Below are positions 1 to 6,381 of a DNA stretch of 8,279 nt, piece by piece (positions within the stretch are counted from its first letter, which is position 1; every line of letters begins with the position of its first letter). A model generated the notes under the pieces. That model was not told the origin of the DNA and searched no databases. It worked only from the letters and a program-made list of their open reading frames with translations. Source of the stretch: Acidobacteriota bacterium (GTDB lineage: Bacteria; Acidobacteriota; Polarisedimenticolia; Gp22-AA2); contig JACQNT010000137.1 in the NCBI GenBank assembly GCA_016202915.1, positions 1 to 8,279 of the forward strand, written 5' to 3'. Made by a program: the position numbers and the translations under genes.

Positions 1-258
1 GGCCCAGACCGCCCACCGGCGCGGCGCGCCTTGGCTTTCCCTCGCCCGGCCGCGTGAACTGCGCGCGGCCACGGGCTCCGTCCGAGACACCCCCGCGAGG
101 CGGAGCGGCCGCCACCCGACCGTTGAAGCGGCTCACGCGCAGCGGCATCACCCGCTCACGACTTTCACGACTCCGCGACCGTGGGATGGTCGGATTCAGG
201 TGGGTTCAGGAAACACGGGTGCGGGGGGCGGCGCCCGGGACCGCTCGGGGCGCTGTGC
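1..258. other. Left-edge stretch with no convincing gene
   Basis: I see no supportable gene between the left edge and the rhomboid promoter. A plus-strand open frame from a GTG at 54 to 263 is Arg/Pro-rich with no recognisable motif and overlaps the rhomboid -10 box, so it is probably noise. On the minus strand an ATG at 146-148 opens a frame that stays open to the left edge (about 49 codons). It could be the start of a divergent gene, but its third-position GC looks lower than that of the real genes here and it has no good ribosome binding site. No RNA gene, repeat array or terminator is evident. Confidence 0.5.
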
Positions 259-264
259 TATAGT
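259..264 (+). promoter_or_regulatory. -10 box of the rhomboid gene promoter
   Basis: TATAGT stands out in otherwise GC-rich sequence 25 bp before the rhomboid ATG and is one base off the sigma-70 -10 consensus. No good -35 hexamer is visible 16-18 bp upstream, so the promoter may be weak or activator-dependent. Transcription would start near 271, leaving a leader of about 18 nt that carries a GAGGA ribosome binding site 9 nt before the start codon. Confidence 0.5.
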
Positions 265-288
265 GAGCGCTCCCGAGGATCGTCCCGC

Positions 289-966
289 ATGATCCCCCTC
301 AAGGACGACAACCCGACGCGGACCTTTCCTTTCGTCACCGTGCTCCTGATCGCCGCCAACCTCGCCCTCTTCTTGTGGGAGGTCCTGCTCTCCGCGGGCG
401 CGCGCGACGAACTGATCCTCAAGCTGGCGGTCATCCCGTTCGAGATCACGCACCTCGAGCCCGGAGAGGCCGACCTGGTTCTCTACAACGGGATGACGCT
501 GCTCACGGCGATGTTCGTGCACGGGGGCGTCCTGCACCTCGCGGGAAACATGATTTACCTGTGGATCTTCGGCAACAACATCGAGGACTCGATGGGGCAC
601 GCCCGGTTCCTGCTCTTCTACATCCTCTGCGGGCTGGCGGCCTCCTTCGCCCAGATCGCCGCCTCGCCGCTCTCCAGGGTGCCGATGATCGGCGCCAGCG
701 GCGCCATCTCCGGCGTCCTGGGCGGCTACCTGATCCTGTTCCCGGCGGCGCGCGTCCTGACCCTGGTCTTCGTCTTCTTCTTCGTGCGCATCGTGCCGAT
801 CCCCGCCGTGATCGTCCTCGGGTTCTGGTTCCTCATTCAGCTGGTGAACGCGGGGCAGATCGCCCCCGGGGGGGTGGCCTGGTTCGCCCACATCGGCGGC
901 TTCATCACGGGGCTCGCCCTGATCGCGTTGTTCCGCCGCCGGCGGCCCCGCTACAGCCTCTTCTGA
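289..966 (+). CDS. Rhomboid family intramembrane serine protease
   Basis: Rhomboids cut transmembrane substrates inside the inner membrane with a Ser-His dyad. This 225-residue protein has the full core: HLAGN (His83, Asn87) in the second membrane helix, the catalytic GASG loop (Ser137) followed by the glycine-rich GVLGGY helix, and WFAHIGG with the catalytic His201 in the last helix. About six hydrophobic helices are visible (roughly 12-34, 77-98, 104-127, 132-152, 155-185 and 197-215), followed by a short Arg-rich tail that should be cytoplasmic. This is the usual size of a compact bacterial rhomboid without extra domains. The ATG at 289 is chosen because MIPLKDDNP is a typical start of this subfamily and a GAGGA ribosome binding site lies 9 nt upstream. 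The frame is open back to 181, but that extension lies upstream of the probable transcription start. The 3' end overlaps the convergent kinase gene by 16 bp. The substrate cannot be inferred from the context. Confidence 0.95.
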   Translation: MIPLKDDNPTRTFPFVTVLLIAANLALFLWEVLLSAGARDELILKLAVIPFEITHLEPGEADLVLYNGMTLLTAMFVHGGVLHLAGNMIYLWIFGNNIEDSMGHARFLLFYILCGLAASFAQIAASPLSRVPMIGASGAISGVLGGYLILFPAARVLTLVFVFFFVRIVPIPAVIVLGFWFLIQLVNAGQIAPGGVAWFAHIGGFITGLALIALFRRRRPRYSLF

Positions 967-1514
967 GATCCGTTCGGGAGGGTGATGCCGCATCGCTCCA
1001 AGGCGGCGCGCACCCTGGCGTGGAGCGCGTCGAGCGTGCTGTCGTTGTCGACCACGCAGTCGGCCATGGCGAGGGTGGCCTGGAGCTGCTGGCCCGCTTC
1101 GGTGGTGGAGTTCTCGCGCGCCTCCTTGCGGGCGAACTCCTCGAGGGTCGCGCCATCGCCGATCCGGCCGCGTCTCAGCGACCGTTCGAAGCGCAGGGCC
1201 TGCGGCGCGTCGACCCCGAGGAGCAGGAACCGCGGCAGGCGGCGCAGCACCGCGACCTCCCCCGGGTTGCGGATCGAATCGACCACCGCCTGTCCTCGCA
1301 GGCGCGGCAGGATCCGCCCGGCGAGGGCTCCGGGACCACCGCGGGCGCGCAAGCGGACGCCGACCCGGATCAGGTTGTCCCGGCCGTGGTCGAGACCGAT
1401 CCGGGTCGCCTCACGGCGGACAACATCGGATAGCGAATAGACCTGGAAGCCGTGCGCCGCGAGGAACTTCGCCACCTCACCCTTGCCCGAGGCGTTGGGG
1501 CCGGTCAGGCCCAC
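951..1514 (-). CDS. P-loop nucleotide kinase-like protein (dephospho-CoA kinase / UPF0200-like)
   Basis: A small P-loop phosphotransferase-type protein, 187 residues from the GTG at 1514. It has an adenylate-kinase-style Walker A loop, GPNASGKGE (Gly5 to Lys11, with Gly after the Lys as in adenylate kinases). Next comes SLSDVVRREA (28-36), which resembles the NMP-binding segment of archaeal UPF0200 proteins, then VVDSIRNPGEV (77-87), the UPF0200-type strand and IRNPxEV motif. An Arg-rich lid-like stretch with LEEFARKEARE follows (108-134), then MADCVVDNDSTLDAL (150-164), the ADxVIxNDGT signature of these kinases. Related domains occur alone or fused to dCMP deaminases. The substrate is unknown, with a nucleotide or CoA precursor as an inference. 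The start is uncertain: the frame is open to an ATG at 1631, which would add 39 Arg-rich residues and overlap the upstream gene by 83 bp. The GTG gives a very short first strand. The gene lies directly downstream of the secreted-protein gene, probably in one operon, and converges with the rhomboid gene. Confidence 0.8.
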   Translation of the reverse strand: MGLTGPNASGKGEVAKFLAAHGFQVYSLSDVVRREATRIGLDHGRDNLIRVGVRLRARGGPGALAGRILPRLRGQAVVDSIRNPGEVAVLRRLPRFLLLGVDAPQALRFERSLRRGRIGDGATLEEFARKEARENSTTEAGQQLQATLAMADCVVDNDSTLDALHARVRAALERCGITLPNGSQKRL

Positions 1515-1548
1515 GACGGGGAGGGACCGGTTGCGGCGGGATCGTCTC

Positions 1549-2478
1549 CTAACTGGGAGGAGGGTTTTCCGGAGGGGCCTCTTCGGGGAGCGCGGGCTCG
1601 CCTTCGTTCGGGCCGTCCGTCGGCGCGTCATCGGCTGGGGGGCTTTGCTCCTCAGGGAGCGGTTCCTTCTCCTCCGGGTCCTGGCCCTGCGCTGCGGGCG
1701 GCGGGGCCGCCGGGCGCGGCGGCGGGGATGCCTGAGGACGGTTCATCTCCGGGCGCTGTCTCTCCATCATGCCGCGCCGGCCGCCCGCGAAGAGAGGTCC
1801 CCGGTCCCCGCCACGCCGGGCCCCGTAGCGGTCCACTCCAGGCCGCCTCCCTGACCCCGTAACGGAGGGGCCCGAAGGCGCCGGCCGGACACCCGGCGGA
1901 GGAGGCGCGACGTGGGCCGATCCACCACCGCCTCCGATGCCGACCGGAGTCAGCCCGGCCAGGCCCTGTCCCGGTCCCGGCGTTCTGCCGCCGAAGCCGG
2001 GGCCGACCGGGAGCGGACCGGGAGGAGGAGCCGCCGGCGCGCCCGCGGGCTGGTTCGAGGCAGCCGCATTCGGGGCGGCCGCCGTGACTGGCGGCGCGAT
2101 CATGTTCGGGGGCGCCACGCCGGCGTTCGCCGGCGGCACCGAGACCGCCGGGCTCTGCGGGATCGCCACAAGCGGGGCCGGGGCCGCCACGACCGGAGGC
2201 GCGGCCTGGGGAGCCGCGGCCGGCGGCGGGGCCGGAGCGGAAACCTGGTACTCCTCAATCCTGATGATCTGGTCGGTGGGGACTCCCATCTTCCCCCCAC
2301 CATCCATCTCGAGGATCGTGAACTTCTCCCCCTTCTCGACGCTCTTGACCATGATCGCCTTGCCGTTGACGAAATAGACGACCTGGTCGGCGAACACCGG
2401 CAGGGCCGCCGGGAGGGACAACAGCCAGGCGAACATGACCGGCGTCCACCGACTCCGATTCCTGTTCTCCATTCTCAT
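1549..2478 (-). CDS. Secreted Pro/Ala/Gly-rich protein of unknown function
   Basis: I do not recognise a named family. The 309-residue product begins with a clear Sec signal peptide: charged RNRSR, a hydrophobic stretch at about 13-28, and a likely cut after FA at residue 30. A short folded segment follows at about 31-77, VVYFVNGKAIMVKSVEKGEKF onward, which ends in a GVPTDQIIRIEEY motif. It reads like a compact beta-rich domain in which a glycine-rich turn (DGGGKMGVP) precedes the last strand. The rest is low-complexity: Pro/Ala-rich (about 80-160), Gly-rich (about 160-190), Arg/Gly-rich (about 205-235), then a strongly acidic Pro/Glu tail to the end. A periplasmic or surface location with a disordered spacer is inferred. 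The ATG at 2478 is preferred because it sits directly before the signal peptide and has a GGGGA ribosome binding site; a second ATG two codons later is possible. Frame upstream to 2637 looks non-coding. The kinase-like gene follows in the same direction. Confidence 0.8.
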   Translation of the reverse strand: MRMENRNRSRWTPVMFAWLLSLPAALPVFADQVVYFVNGKAIMVKSVEKGEKFTILEMDGGGKMGVPTDQIIRIEEYQVSAPAPPPAAAPQAAPPVVAAPAPLVAIPQSPAVSVPPANAGVAPPNMIAPPVTAAAPNAAASNQPAGAPAAPPPGPLPVGPGFGGRTPGPGQGLAGLTPVGIGGGGGSAHVAPPPPGVRPAPSGPSVTGSGRRPGVDRYGARRGGDRGPLFAGGRRGMMERQRPEMNRPQASPPPRPAAPPPAAQGQDPEEKEPLPEEQSPPADDAPTDGPNEGEPALPEEAPPENPPPS

Positions 2479-2523
2479 GCTGGCGGTTCCCCGTTCCTCA
2501 GCCTGTGGCTTCGCGACGAGGTG

Positions 2524-2554
2524 ATATTGTCCACCCGTTCCGCCTGAAAGTAAA
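2524..2554 (-). promoter_or_regulatory. Candidate promoter of the secreted protein-kinase unit
   Basis: Read on the minus strand, TTTACT (2549-2554) is followed 19 bp later by CAATAT (2524-2529), about 45 bp before the ATG at 2478. This lies in the most AT-rich patch of the intergenic region. Both hexamers are imperfect and the spacing is long, so this is only a plausible sigma-70 promoter. Confidence 0.3.
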
Positions 2555-2565
2555 CCCCTGATTCC

Positions 2566-2589
2566 AAAAACTTGAACGCCCCTGGGGCG
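2566..2589 (-). terminator. Weak terminator-like hairpin after the GHMP kinase gene
   Basis: On the minus strand a GC stem CGCCC-CAG-GGGCG (2577-2589) is followed, after six other bases, by five T residues (2566-2570). It lies about 60 bp past the stop of the GHMP kinase gene and just before the next candidate promoter, which is where a terminator is expected. The stem is only 5 bp and the T-run is displaced, so intrinsic termination would be weak. Confidence 0.25.
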
Positions 2590-2650
2590 CAGGGTGAGGT
2601 CTCCCGGAAGTCTACGGCGAACAGGGAGCCGGCGCAATGGGAATCAGGCC

Positions 2651-3700
2651 TTACGGTTCCGTCACCACCACGCCTTCCGTGACATAGCGGAAATCAAGCA
2701 CCCTGCCCCCGAGACCGGTGATCCCTTCGACGACGGCCTGCCTGCTCCCCTCCCTCACCCAGAGGACCAGGCATCCCCCGCCGCCCGCGCCGCAGACCTT
2801 GCCGGCCTGCCCCCCGAGGGCCCGGGCCGCTCCGATCATCCCGTCGATCGCCGGTGTCGTCACCTTCGGAGACATCCGCCGGCGCGCCTCCCACTCCTCC
2901 GCGAGCGCCGCGCCGGCCGCGTCCCAATCCCCGGCGAGAAGCGCCTCCCGCATGGCGTGCGTGGCGCCGTTGATCCTCTCCAGGGCGTCGCGCACCTCGC
3001 GGTCGCCGTCGAGGTGGCGCTTGATCATGTCCCAGTTGGAGACCCCGGAGGACCTCGAGACGCCGGTGAACACCAGCACCGTGTGGCGGCGGAGCGCCTC
3101 GACGTCCACCGCCAGCCTCTCCGCGCGCGTCCCCTCCACTCCGTAGTGCAGCGCCAGGATCCCTCCGAGAAGCGCGGGATGGTAGTCCTGCTCGCCCGTG
3201 GGGATCTTGAGGACCTGGGTCTCGATGGCGCGCGTGAGCGACAGCAGCCGATCGGACTCCAGGCCCCGGCCGGTATAGCGATTCAGGACGGAGGCCAGGG
3301 CGATCCCGAGGGCCGACGATCCTCCCAGGCCGGACCCGGCGGGCGCCTGGCAGTCGGTCGTGATGCGGCAGGAGAGAGAGCCGTCCCCTCTCGCCGGTGC
3401 GCCGCGCCCGCCCAGGAAGTGGGCCGCCAGCCGCAGCGGGAACTCGATCGCTCCCCCCGCGGCGGCCGGATCGCGACCCAGATGCTCGGGCGTCTCGGCC
3501 CGGACGCGGCAATCGCGGTCGCGGGAGATCACCTCGATCGCGCCGCCGGCCGTCGTTTCGATCCGCGCCCGGGCGAACAGATCGATGGCCGCGTTCACCG
3601 TCAGCGGCCGCTCGTGGAGGAGGTACAGCGGCCAGAGGTCCATCGTGCCGCCCGCCAGGTCGATGCGGGTCGGCGCGCGCCCCTCCACGCGATCAGGCAT
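2651..3700 (-). CDS. GHMP family sugar kinase (heptose 7-phosphate kinase-like)
   Basis: This 349-residue cytoplasmic protein is a GHMP-superfamily kinase, which phosphorylates small metabolites with ATP. It shows all family landmarks in order: RAPTRIDLAGGTMDL (8-22), the N-terminal substrate-binding segment typical of the heptose/fucose/sugar kinase branch; the ATP-binding motif PAGSGLGGSSALG (120-132); GEQDYHPALLGG (169-180) with the probable catalytic Asp172; and the C-terminal KVCGAGGGGCLVLW motif (301-314). APTRIDLAGGT and GEQD resemble HddA-type D-glycero-D-manno-heptose 7-phosphate kinases, which act in GDP- or ADP-heptose supply for surface glycans, but the substrate is not proved and other sugar kinases of this branch remain possible. 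Length is normal. The ATG at 3700 overlaps the stop of the DUF2007 gene (ATGCCTGA), implying translational coupling. Frame upstream to 3940 belongs to the shadow of the DUF2007 gene. The neighbouring divergent gene is an O-antigen-ligase-like protein, which fits a polysaccharide role. Confidence 0.92.
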   Translation of the reverse strand: MPDRVEGRAPTRIDLAGGTMDLWPLYLLHERPLTVNAAIDLFARARIETTAGGAIEVISRDRDCRVRAETPEHLGRDPAAAGGAIEFPLRLAAHFLGGRGAPARGDGSLSCRITTDCQAPAGSGLGGSSALGIALASVLNRYTGRGLESDRLLSLTRAIETQVLKIPTGEQDYHPALLGGILALHYGVEGTRAERLAVDVEALRRHTVLVFTGVSRSSGVSNWDMIKRHLDGDREVRDALERINGATHAMREALLAGDWDAAGAALAEEWEARRRMSPKVTTPAIDGMIGAARALGGQAGKVCGAGGGGCLVLWVREGSRQAVVEGITGLGGRVLDFRYVTEGVVVTEP

Positions 3701-3914
3701 CGAGGAGCCCGGTCCGTGACAGGTGCCCGGCGAGGATGCTCTGCGCTTCCTCCTCCGCGGCGCTCGGCACGAGCACGCGCGTCTCGCCGAACGGATAGAG
3801 GGCGTGGGCGATATCGGTCTGCAGGCGCACCGGGATGCCGTAGAGCTCGAGGATCCCCTTGATGAGCTCCGCTTCCTGGTCGCTCCAGGTGCGGAAGACG
3901 ATGGTGGAAAGCAC
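3693..3914 (-). CDS. DUF2007 domain-containing small protein
   Basis: This 73-residue protein matches the DUF2007 pattern (putative prokaryotic signal-transducing protein). It starts with STIVFRTWSDQEAELIKGIL (3-22), then ELYGIPVRLQ (23-32), and ends with the strand TRVLVPSAAEEEAQSIL (45-61). The family is a small ferredoxin-like alpha/beta domain, often found beside unrelated enzymes; its biochemical role is not settled. The GTG at 3914 is chosen because a GGAGG ribosome binding site lies 4 nt upstream and a good promoter ends just before it. The frame continues up to 4208, but that part lacks family similarity and crosses the divergent promoter. Its stop codon overlaps the start of the GHMP kinase gene, so it is the first gene of a two-gene operon and may tune translation of the kinase. 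Confidence 0.85.
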   Translation of the reverse strand: MLSTIVFRTWSDQEAELIKGILELYGIPVRLQTDIAHALYPFGETRVLVPSAAEEEAQSILAGHLSRTGLLDA

Positions 3915-3935
3915 GGCGCCTCCGGCGGTGCGGCG

Positions 3936-3965
3936 ATCATAACGACCTTTTGCTCGGACGGTCAA
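3936..3965 (-). promoter_or_regulatory. Sigma-70 promoter of the DUF2007-GHMP kinase operon
   Basis: On the minus strand TTGACC (3960-3965) is followed by an 18-bp spacer and TATGAT (3936-3941), each one base from consensus. This is the best promoter in the window. Transcription would start near 3929, giving a leader of about 15 nt with a GGAGG ribosome binding site directly before the GTG at 3914. The -35 box is part of an inverted repeat shared with the divergent promoter. Confidence 0.7.
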
Positions 3966-3987
3966 CTTTCCGGTCGGTTGATCGTCC
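3956..3987. promoter_or_regulatory. Inverted repeat between divergent promoters, candidate operator
   Basis: GGACGGTCAAC (3956-3966) and GTTGATCGTCC (3977-3987) are inverted copies matching at 10 of 11 positions and separated by 10 bp. The arms contain the -35 boxes of the promoters firing left (DUF2007-GHMP kinase) and right (O-antigen-ligase-like gene). Part of the symmetry comes from two -35 boxes facing away from each other, but the matching CGTCC ends extend beyond the boxes. Centre-to-centre spacing of 21 bp, two helical turns, fits a dimeric regulator. No regulator gene lies next to it. Confidence 0.4.
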
Positions 3988-4006
3988 CTGGACGCTATGC
4001 TAGGAT
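3978..4006 (+). promoter_or_regulatory. Promoter of the O-antigen-ligase-like gene
   Basis: TTGATC (3978-3983), a 17-bp spacer and TAGGAT (4001-4006) form a reasonable sigma-70 promoter. Transcription would begin near 4013. This puts the ATG at 3997 outside the transcript and supports the ATG at 4087 as the start, with a leader of about 74 nt. A second promoter-like TAGGATG occurs before the flavoprotein gene at 7687. Confidence 0.55.
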
Positions 4007-4086
4007 GCGGCTCCTTTGCCGGCAAGGCGCCCGGCGCCGAGCCGCGCCCCACGCTGTTTTCGCAGAGGTCCGGTCGAGACTTCCGC

Positions 4087-6375
4087 ATGCCGCAGGCCCC
4101 CGACCCCAGTCGCATCGATCGCCTCGCGTGCCGGATCCTGGCGGCCCTGGTCTTTCTCCTCCCTCTCGTCCACTCGGGGACGCTGTCGGATCCCTTCTCC
4201 TCCCCCAAGAGGATCCTGGTGGTGACGGCGGCGATCCTGCTCGCCGGCCTGGCGATCCTGTCGCGGCTCTACGAGGACGACGCCTCCTGGACGGCCTCGC
4301 CCTCCCTGTGGACGGCGCTGATCTTCCTCGCCTGCGCCGCGCTGTCGATCCTCTCCGCCCTCAACCGGGGACTGGCGCTCTGGGGCGCACTCGACCTCGC
4401 CGCCGGCGTGGCGATCTTCTGGGGCGTGGCGCGATTCGTCCGCGACCCGCCGGGCGCCGCGCTGCTCCTCCGCGCCGTCCTGGCGGGGGCCGCCTGCGTG
4501 TCGATCGGGACGGTGCTGCAGGTCTTCTATCCCGGGCTCAGCCTCGCCCCCGGAGGCTTCTCGCTCCTGCCGCCGACGCGGGGCGGAGCGACGCTGGGTG
4601 ACGCCGGCCTCGCCGCGCAGTTCCTGCTCCCGGCGCTTCCGGCCGGCGTGGGTGCGGCCGCATTGAGCGCGGGCCGCTGGCGGGCCGTCTGCGGCGGGCT
4701 GCTCGGTCTCGTCGTGGCGGCGCTTCTGTTCGCGGGCCGGCCCGAGGCGTGGATCGTCGGCGGTGGCGTCGCCTTCCTCCTGGTGGCCTCGCGCATCCTC
4801 CAGGTCGCGCTGCGGGACGGCCGCTGGCAGGATCTCGCTCCCGGCCTGGGCGGCCACAGCCTCCTGGCCTTCATGAGCGCCGTGATCGTCAGCCTGCTCA
4901 TCGTGGCGGTGTCGCGCTTCCCGGCCCTCTTCCCGTCCGGTCGGCCGACGGCCGCCCTCGCCGGGGTGAGCCTCCTGACCCCCACGACCGGCGACCCTGC
5001 GGTTGACCGGGCGGCCTCCGTGCCGGGCACCCTGACCCTCATCGCCAGGCACCCTCTCGGCGTCGGGCCCGACAACTGGCGGCACGCCTTCCTGGAGGTG
5101 GCCTGGTCCGGGGAGGGCGACTCGACCTTCACCCTCAGCCACCAGGCGGTGCATGCCGGGAACGCCTTCCTGGAGATGGCGGCAGAGACCGGCGTGGCGG
5201 GCGGGGCGGCGTTCGCTCTTCTGCTCCTCCTCCTGCTCCTCCAGTCCGGCCTGGCGGCCGTGCGTGCCCCCGCTCCGTGGGGAATCGCCGGCTTGGCGGC
5301 GTTCAACATCATCGGGGCGACCTGCATGATCGCCTTCCTGGGGGCGCCGTTCCAGGAGCCGACGCCGGCGTGCCTCCTGTGGGTGACCGCGGGGCTGGTC
5401 CAGGCCGCCCTGCTGAACGCGGAGGGGGTGCGCCGGCCCCTGGACCGCCTGGTGCCGCGGCTCAGGATGCCGCTGCCGCGCCCCCTGCGCAGCCGCCGCG
5501 CCTCGCTCGCGGCGGCCGCCGTCTGGCTCCTGGCCTCGGCGGGCCTGGGCTTCCTGGTGACGGACCGGGTCCGGGCCGCCCGCCTGATCCTGGCCGGGCA
5601 GGGGGCGTTCTTCGCGGGCCAGTACCAGCCGGCGCTGCTTGCCTTCGGGCAGCCCGTGGTGCGCCGCTCACCCGACTACCTGCCGCGAGTCCTGGCGGCG
5701 AACGCCTACCTGCGCCTCGGCTTCCACGATCTGGCCGCACAAGAGTTCAAGGAGGCGCTCGAGCGATCGCCCTACTTCATCGCCGCCTACCTCGGACGCG
5801 CCGCCGCCCGGCAGGCCCAGGGACGCTACGATCTCGCCGAACAGGACCTGCGCAGGGGGCTGGCCCTCTGGCCCAGAAACCCGGACATCCAGCTCGCTTA
5901 TGGCCGGCTGGACATGGCGCGCGGCCGCCTGGACGACGCGCTCGAGCGGTTGCTCGAAACCGTCCGGATCAGCCGCGCTTCCGCCGAGCCCTATTTCCTG
6001 ATGGGAGAGATCTACGCGCGGCGGGGCCAGATCGATGAAGCGCTGGAAGCCTATCGGATCTGCGGCATGAAGAACCCCAGGCACCCCGGGCTGCACCTCC
6101 GCCTCGGCGACGCCTTCTACAAGAAGGGCCTGCACGAGAACGCCCTGCGCTACTACCAGGCCGCGGCCCAGAGCGACGAGAAGGCGGTCGAGCCGCGCCT
6201 CAAGATCGCCTCCACGCACCACGCCCTGGGCGAGTACTGCGGGTCGATGCAGGCCCTGGAGGCGGCGCGCGACCTCGAGGCCGACGCGTCCCGCCGCGAG
6301 ATGATCCTCGATCTCATCGCCAGGGTCGAGCCCGACTGCAGGAAAGAGCGGAAGAAGCAGGAGCAGGGAGGCTGA
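4087..6375 (+). CDS. O-antigen ligase/polymerase family membrane protein with C-terminal TPRs
   Basis: A 762-residue two-part protein. Residues about 15-445 form a multi-spanning membrane region (helices visible near 16-30, 43-60, 73-90, 97-116, 126-145, 175-193, 200-216, 221-238, 257-276, 372-390, 397-419 and 427-443). Between the helices, a soluble loop at about 280-370 carries LIARHPLGVGPDNW (Arg321) and HAGNAFLEMAAETGVAGG (His356), matching the Arg and H-x(n)-N-x-L/F-E-x-A-E-x-G pattern of the WaaL/Wzy (Wzy_C) superfamily. These enzymes transfer or polymerise lipid-linked glycans on the periplasmic side. A further helix at about 473-491 leads into seven TPR units (about 498-734), probably periplasmic and binding partners, followed by a Lys-rich tail. 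Polymerase, lipid A ligase and protein glycosyltransferase roles cannot be told apart from sequence. The ATG at 4087 has only a weak ribosome binding site, but no other usable start lies between it and the transcription start. The gene is divergent from the sugar kinase operon and ends 6 bp before the convergent SHOCT-like gene. Confidence 0.85.
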   Translation: MPQAPDPSRIDRLACRILAALVFLLPLVHSGTLSDPFSSPKRILVVTAAILLAGLAILSRLYEDDASWTASPSLWTALIFLACAALSILSALNRGLALWGALDLAAGVAIFWGVARFVRDPPGAALLLRAVLAGAACVSIGTVLQVFYPGLSLAPGGFSLLPPTRGGATLGDAGLAAQFLLPALPAGVGAAALSAGRWRAVCGGLLGLVVAALLFAGRPEAWIVGGGVAFLLVASRILQVALRDGRWQDLAPGLGGHSLLAFMSAVIVSLLIVAVSRFPALFPSGRPTAALAGVSLLTPTTGDPAVDRAASVPGTLTLIARHPLGVGPDNWRHAFLEVAWSGEGDSTFTLSHQAVHAGNAFLEMAAETGVAGGAAFALLLLLLLLQSGLAAVRAPAPWGIAGLAAFNIIGATCMIAFLGAPFQEPTPACLLWVTAGLVQAALLNAEGVRRPLDRLVPRLRMPLPRPLRSRRASLAAAAVWLLASAGLGFLVTDRVRAARLILAGQGAFFAGQYQPALLAFGQPVVRRSPDYLPRVLAANAYLRLGFHDLAAQEFKEALERSPYFIAAYLGRAAARQAQGRYDLAEQDLRRGLALWPRNPDIQLAYGRLDMARGRLDDALERLLETVRISRASAEPYFLMGEIYARRGQIDEALEAYRICGMKNPRHPGLHLRLGDAFYKKGLHENALRYYQAAAQSDEKAVEPRLKIASTHHALGEYCGSMQALEAARDLEADASRREMILDLIARVEPDCRKERKKQEQGG

Positions 6376-6381
6376 AGCTGG

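Noticed and set aside
2..148. Minus-strand frame from an ATG at 146-148 open to the left edge
   Set aside because: Possible start of a gene outside the window, but about 49 low-complexity codons without a motif or good ribosome binding site are too little to call.
196..993. 265-codon minus-strand open frame opposite the rhomboid gene
   Set aside because: Antisense shadow of a gene with clear catalytic motifs. Its translation is low-complexity Arg/Glu/Asp/His-rich, typical of GC-rich opposite frames.
375..1433. 352-codon plus-strand open frame across the rhomboid and kinase genes
   Set aside because: Runs out of frame through one real gene and antisense to the next, and its Arg/Pro/Gly/Ala-rich translation shows no domain.
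2594..3862. 422-codon plus-strand open frame opposite the GHMP kinase
   Set aside because: The minus strand carries every GHMP motif in order. The plus frame is compositionally biased and has no ribosome binding site or motif.
3701..3940. Upstream ATG extension of the GHMP kinase
   Set aside because: The extra 80 residues are Ser/Arg/Ala-rich and out of frame over the DUF2007 gene. The family motif begins right after the ATG at 3700, and 3940 is inside the -10 box.
3997..4086. Upstream ATG that would add 30 residues to the O-antigen-ligase-like protein
   Set aside because: This ATG overlaps the promoter -10 region and lies before the predicted transcription start. The added residues are unlike the membrane protein.
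4000..5154. 384-codon minus-strand open frame opposite the O-antigen-ligase-like gene
   Set aside because: Gly/Arg/Glu/His-rich shadow of the hydrophobic membrane frame on the plus strand.
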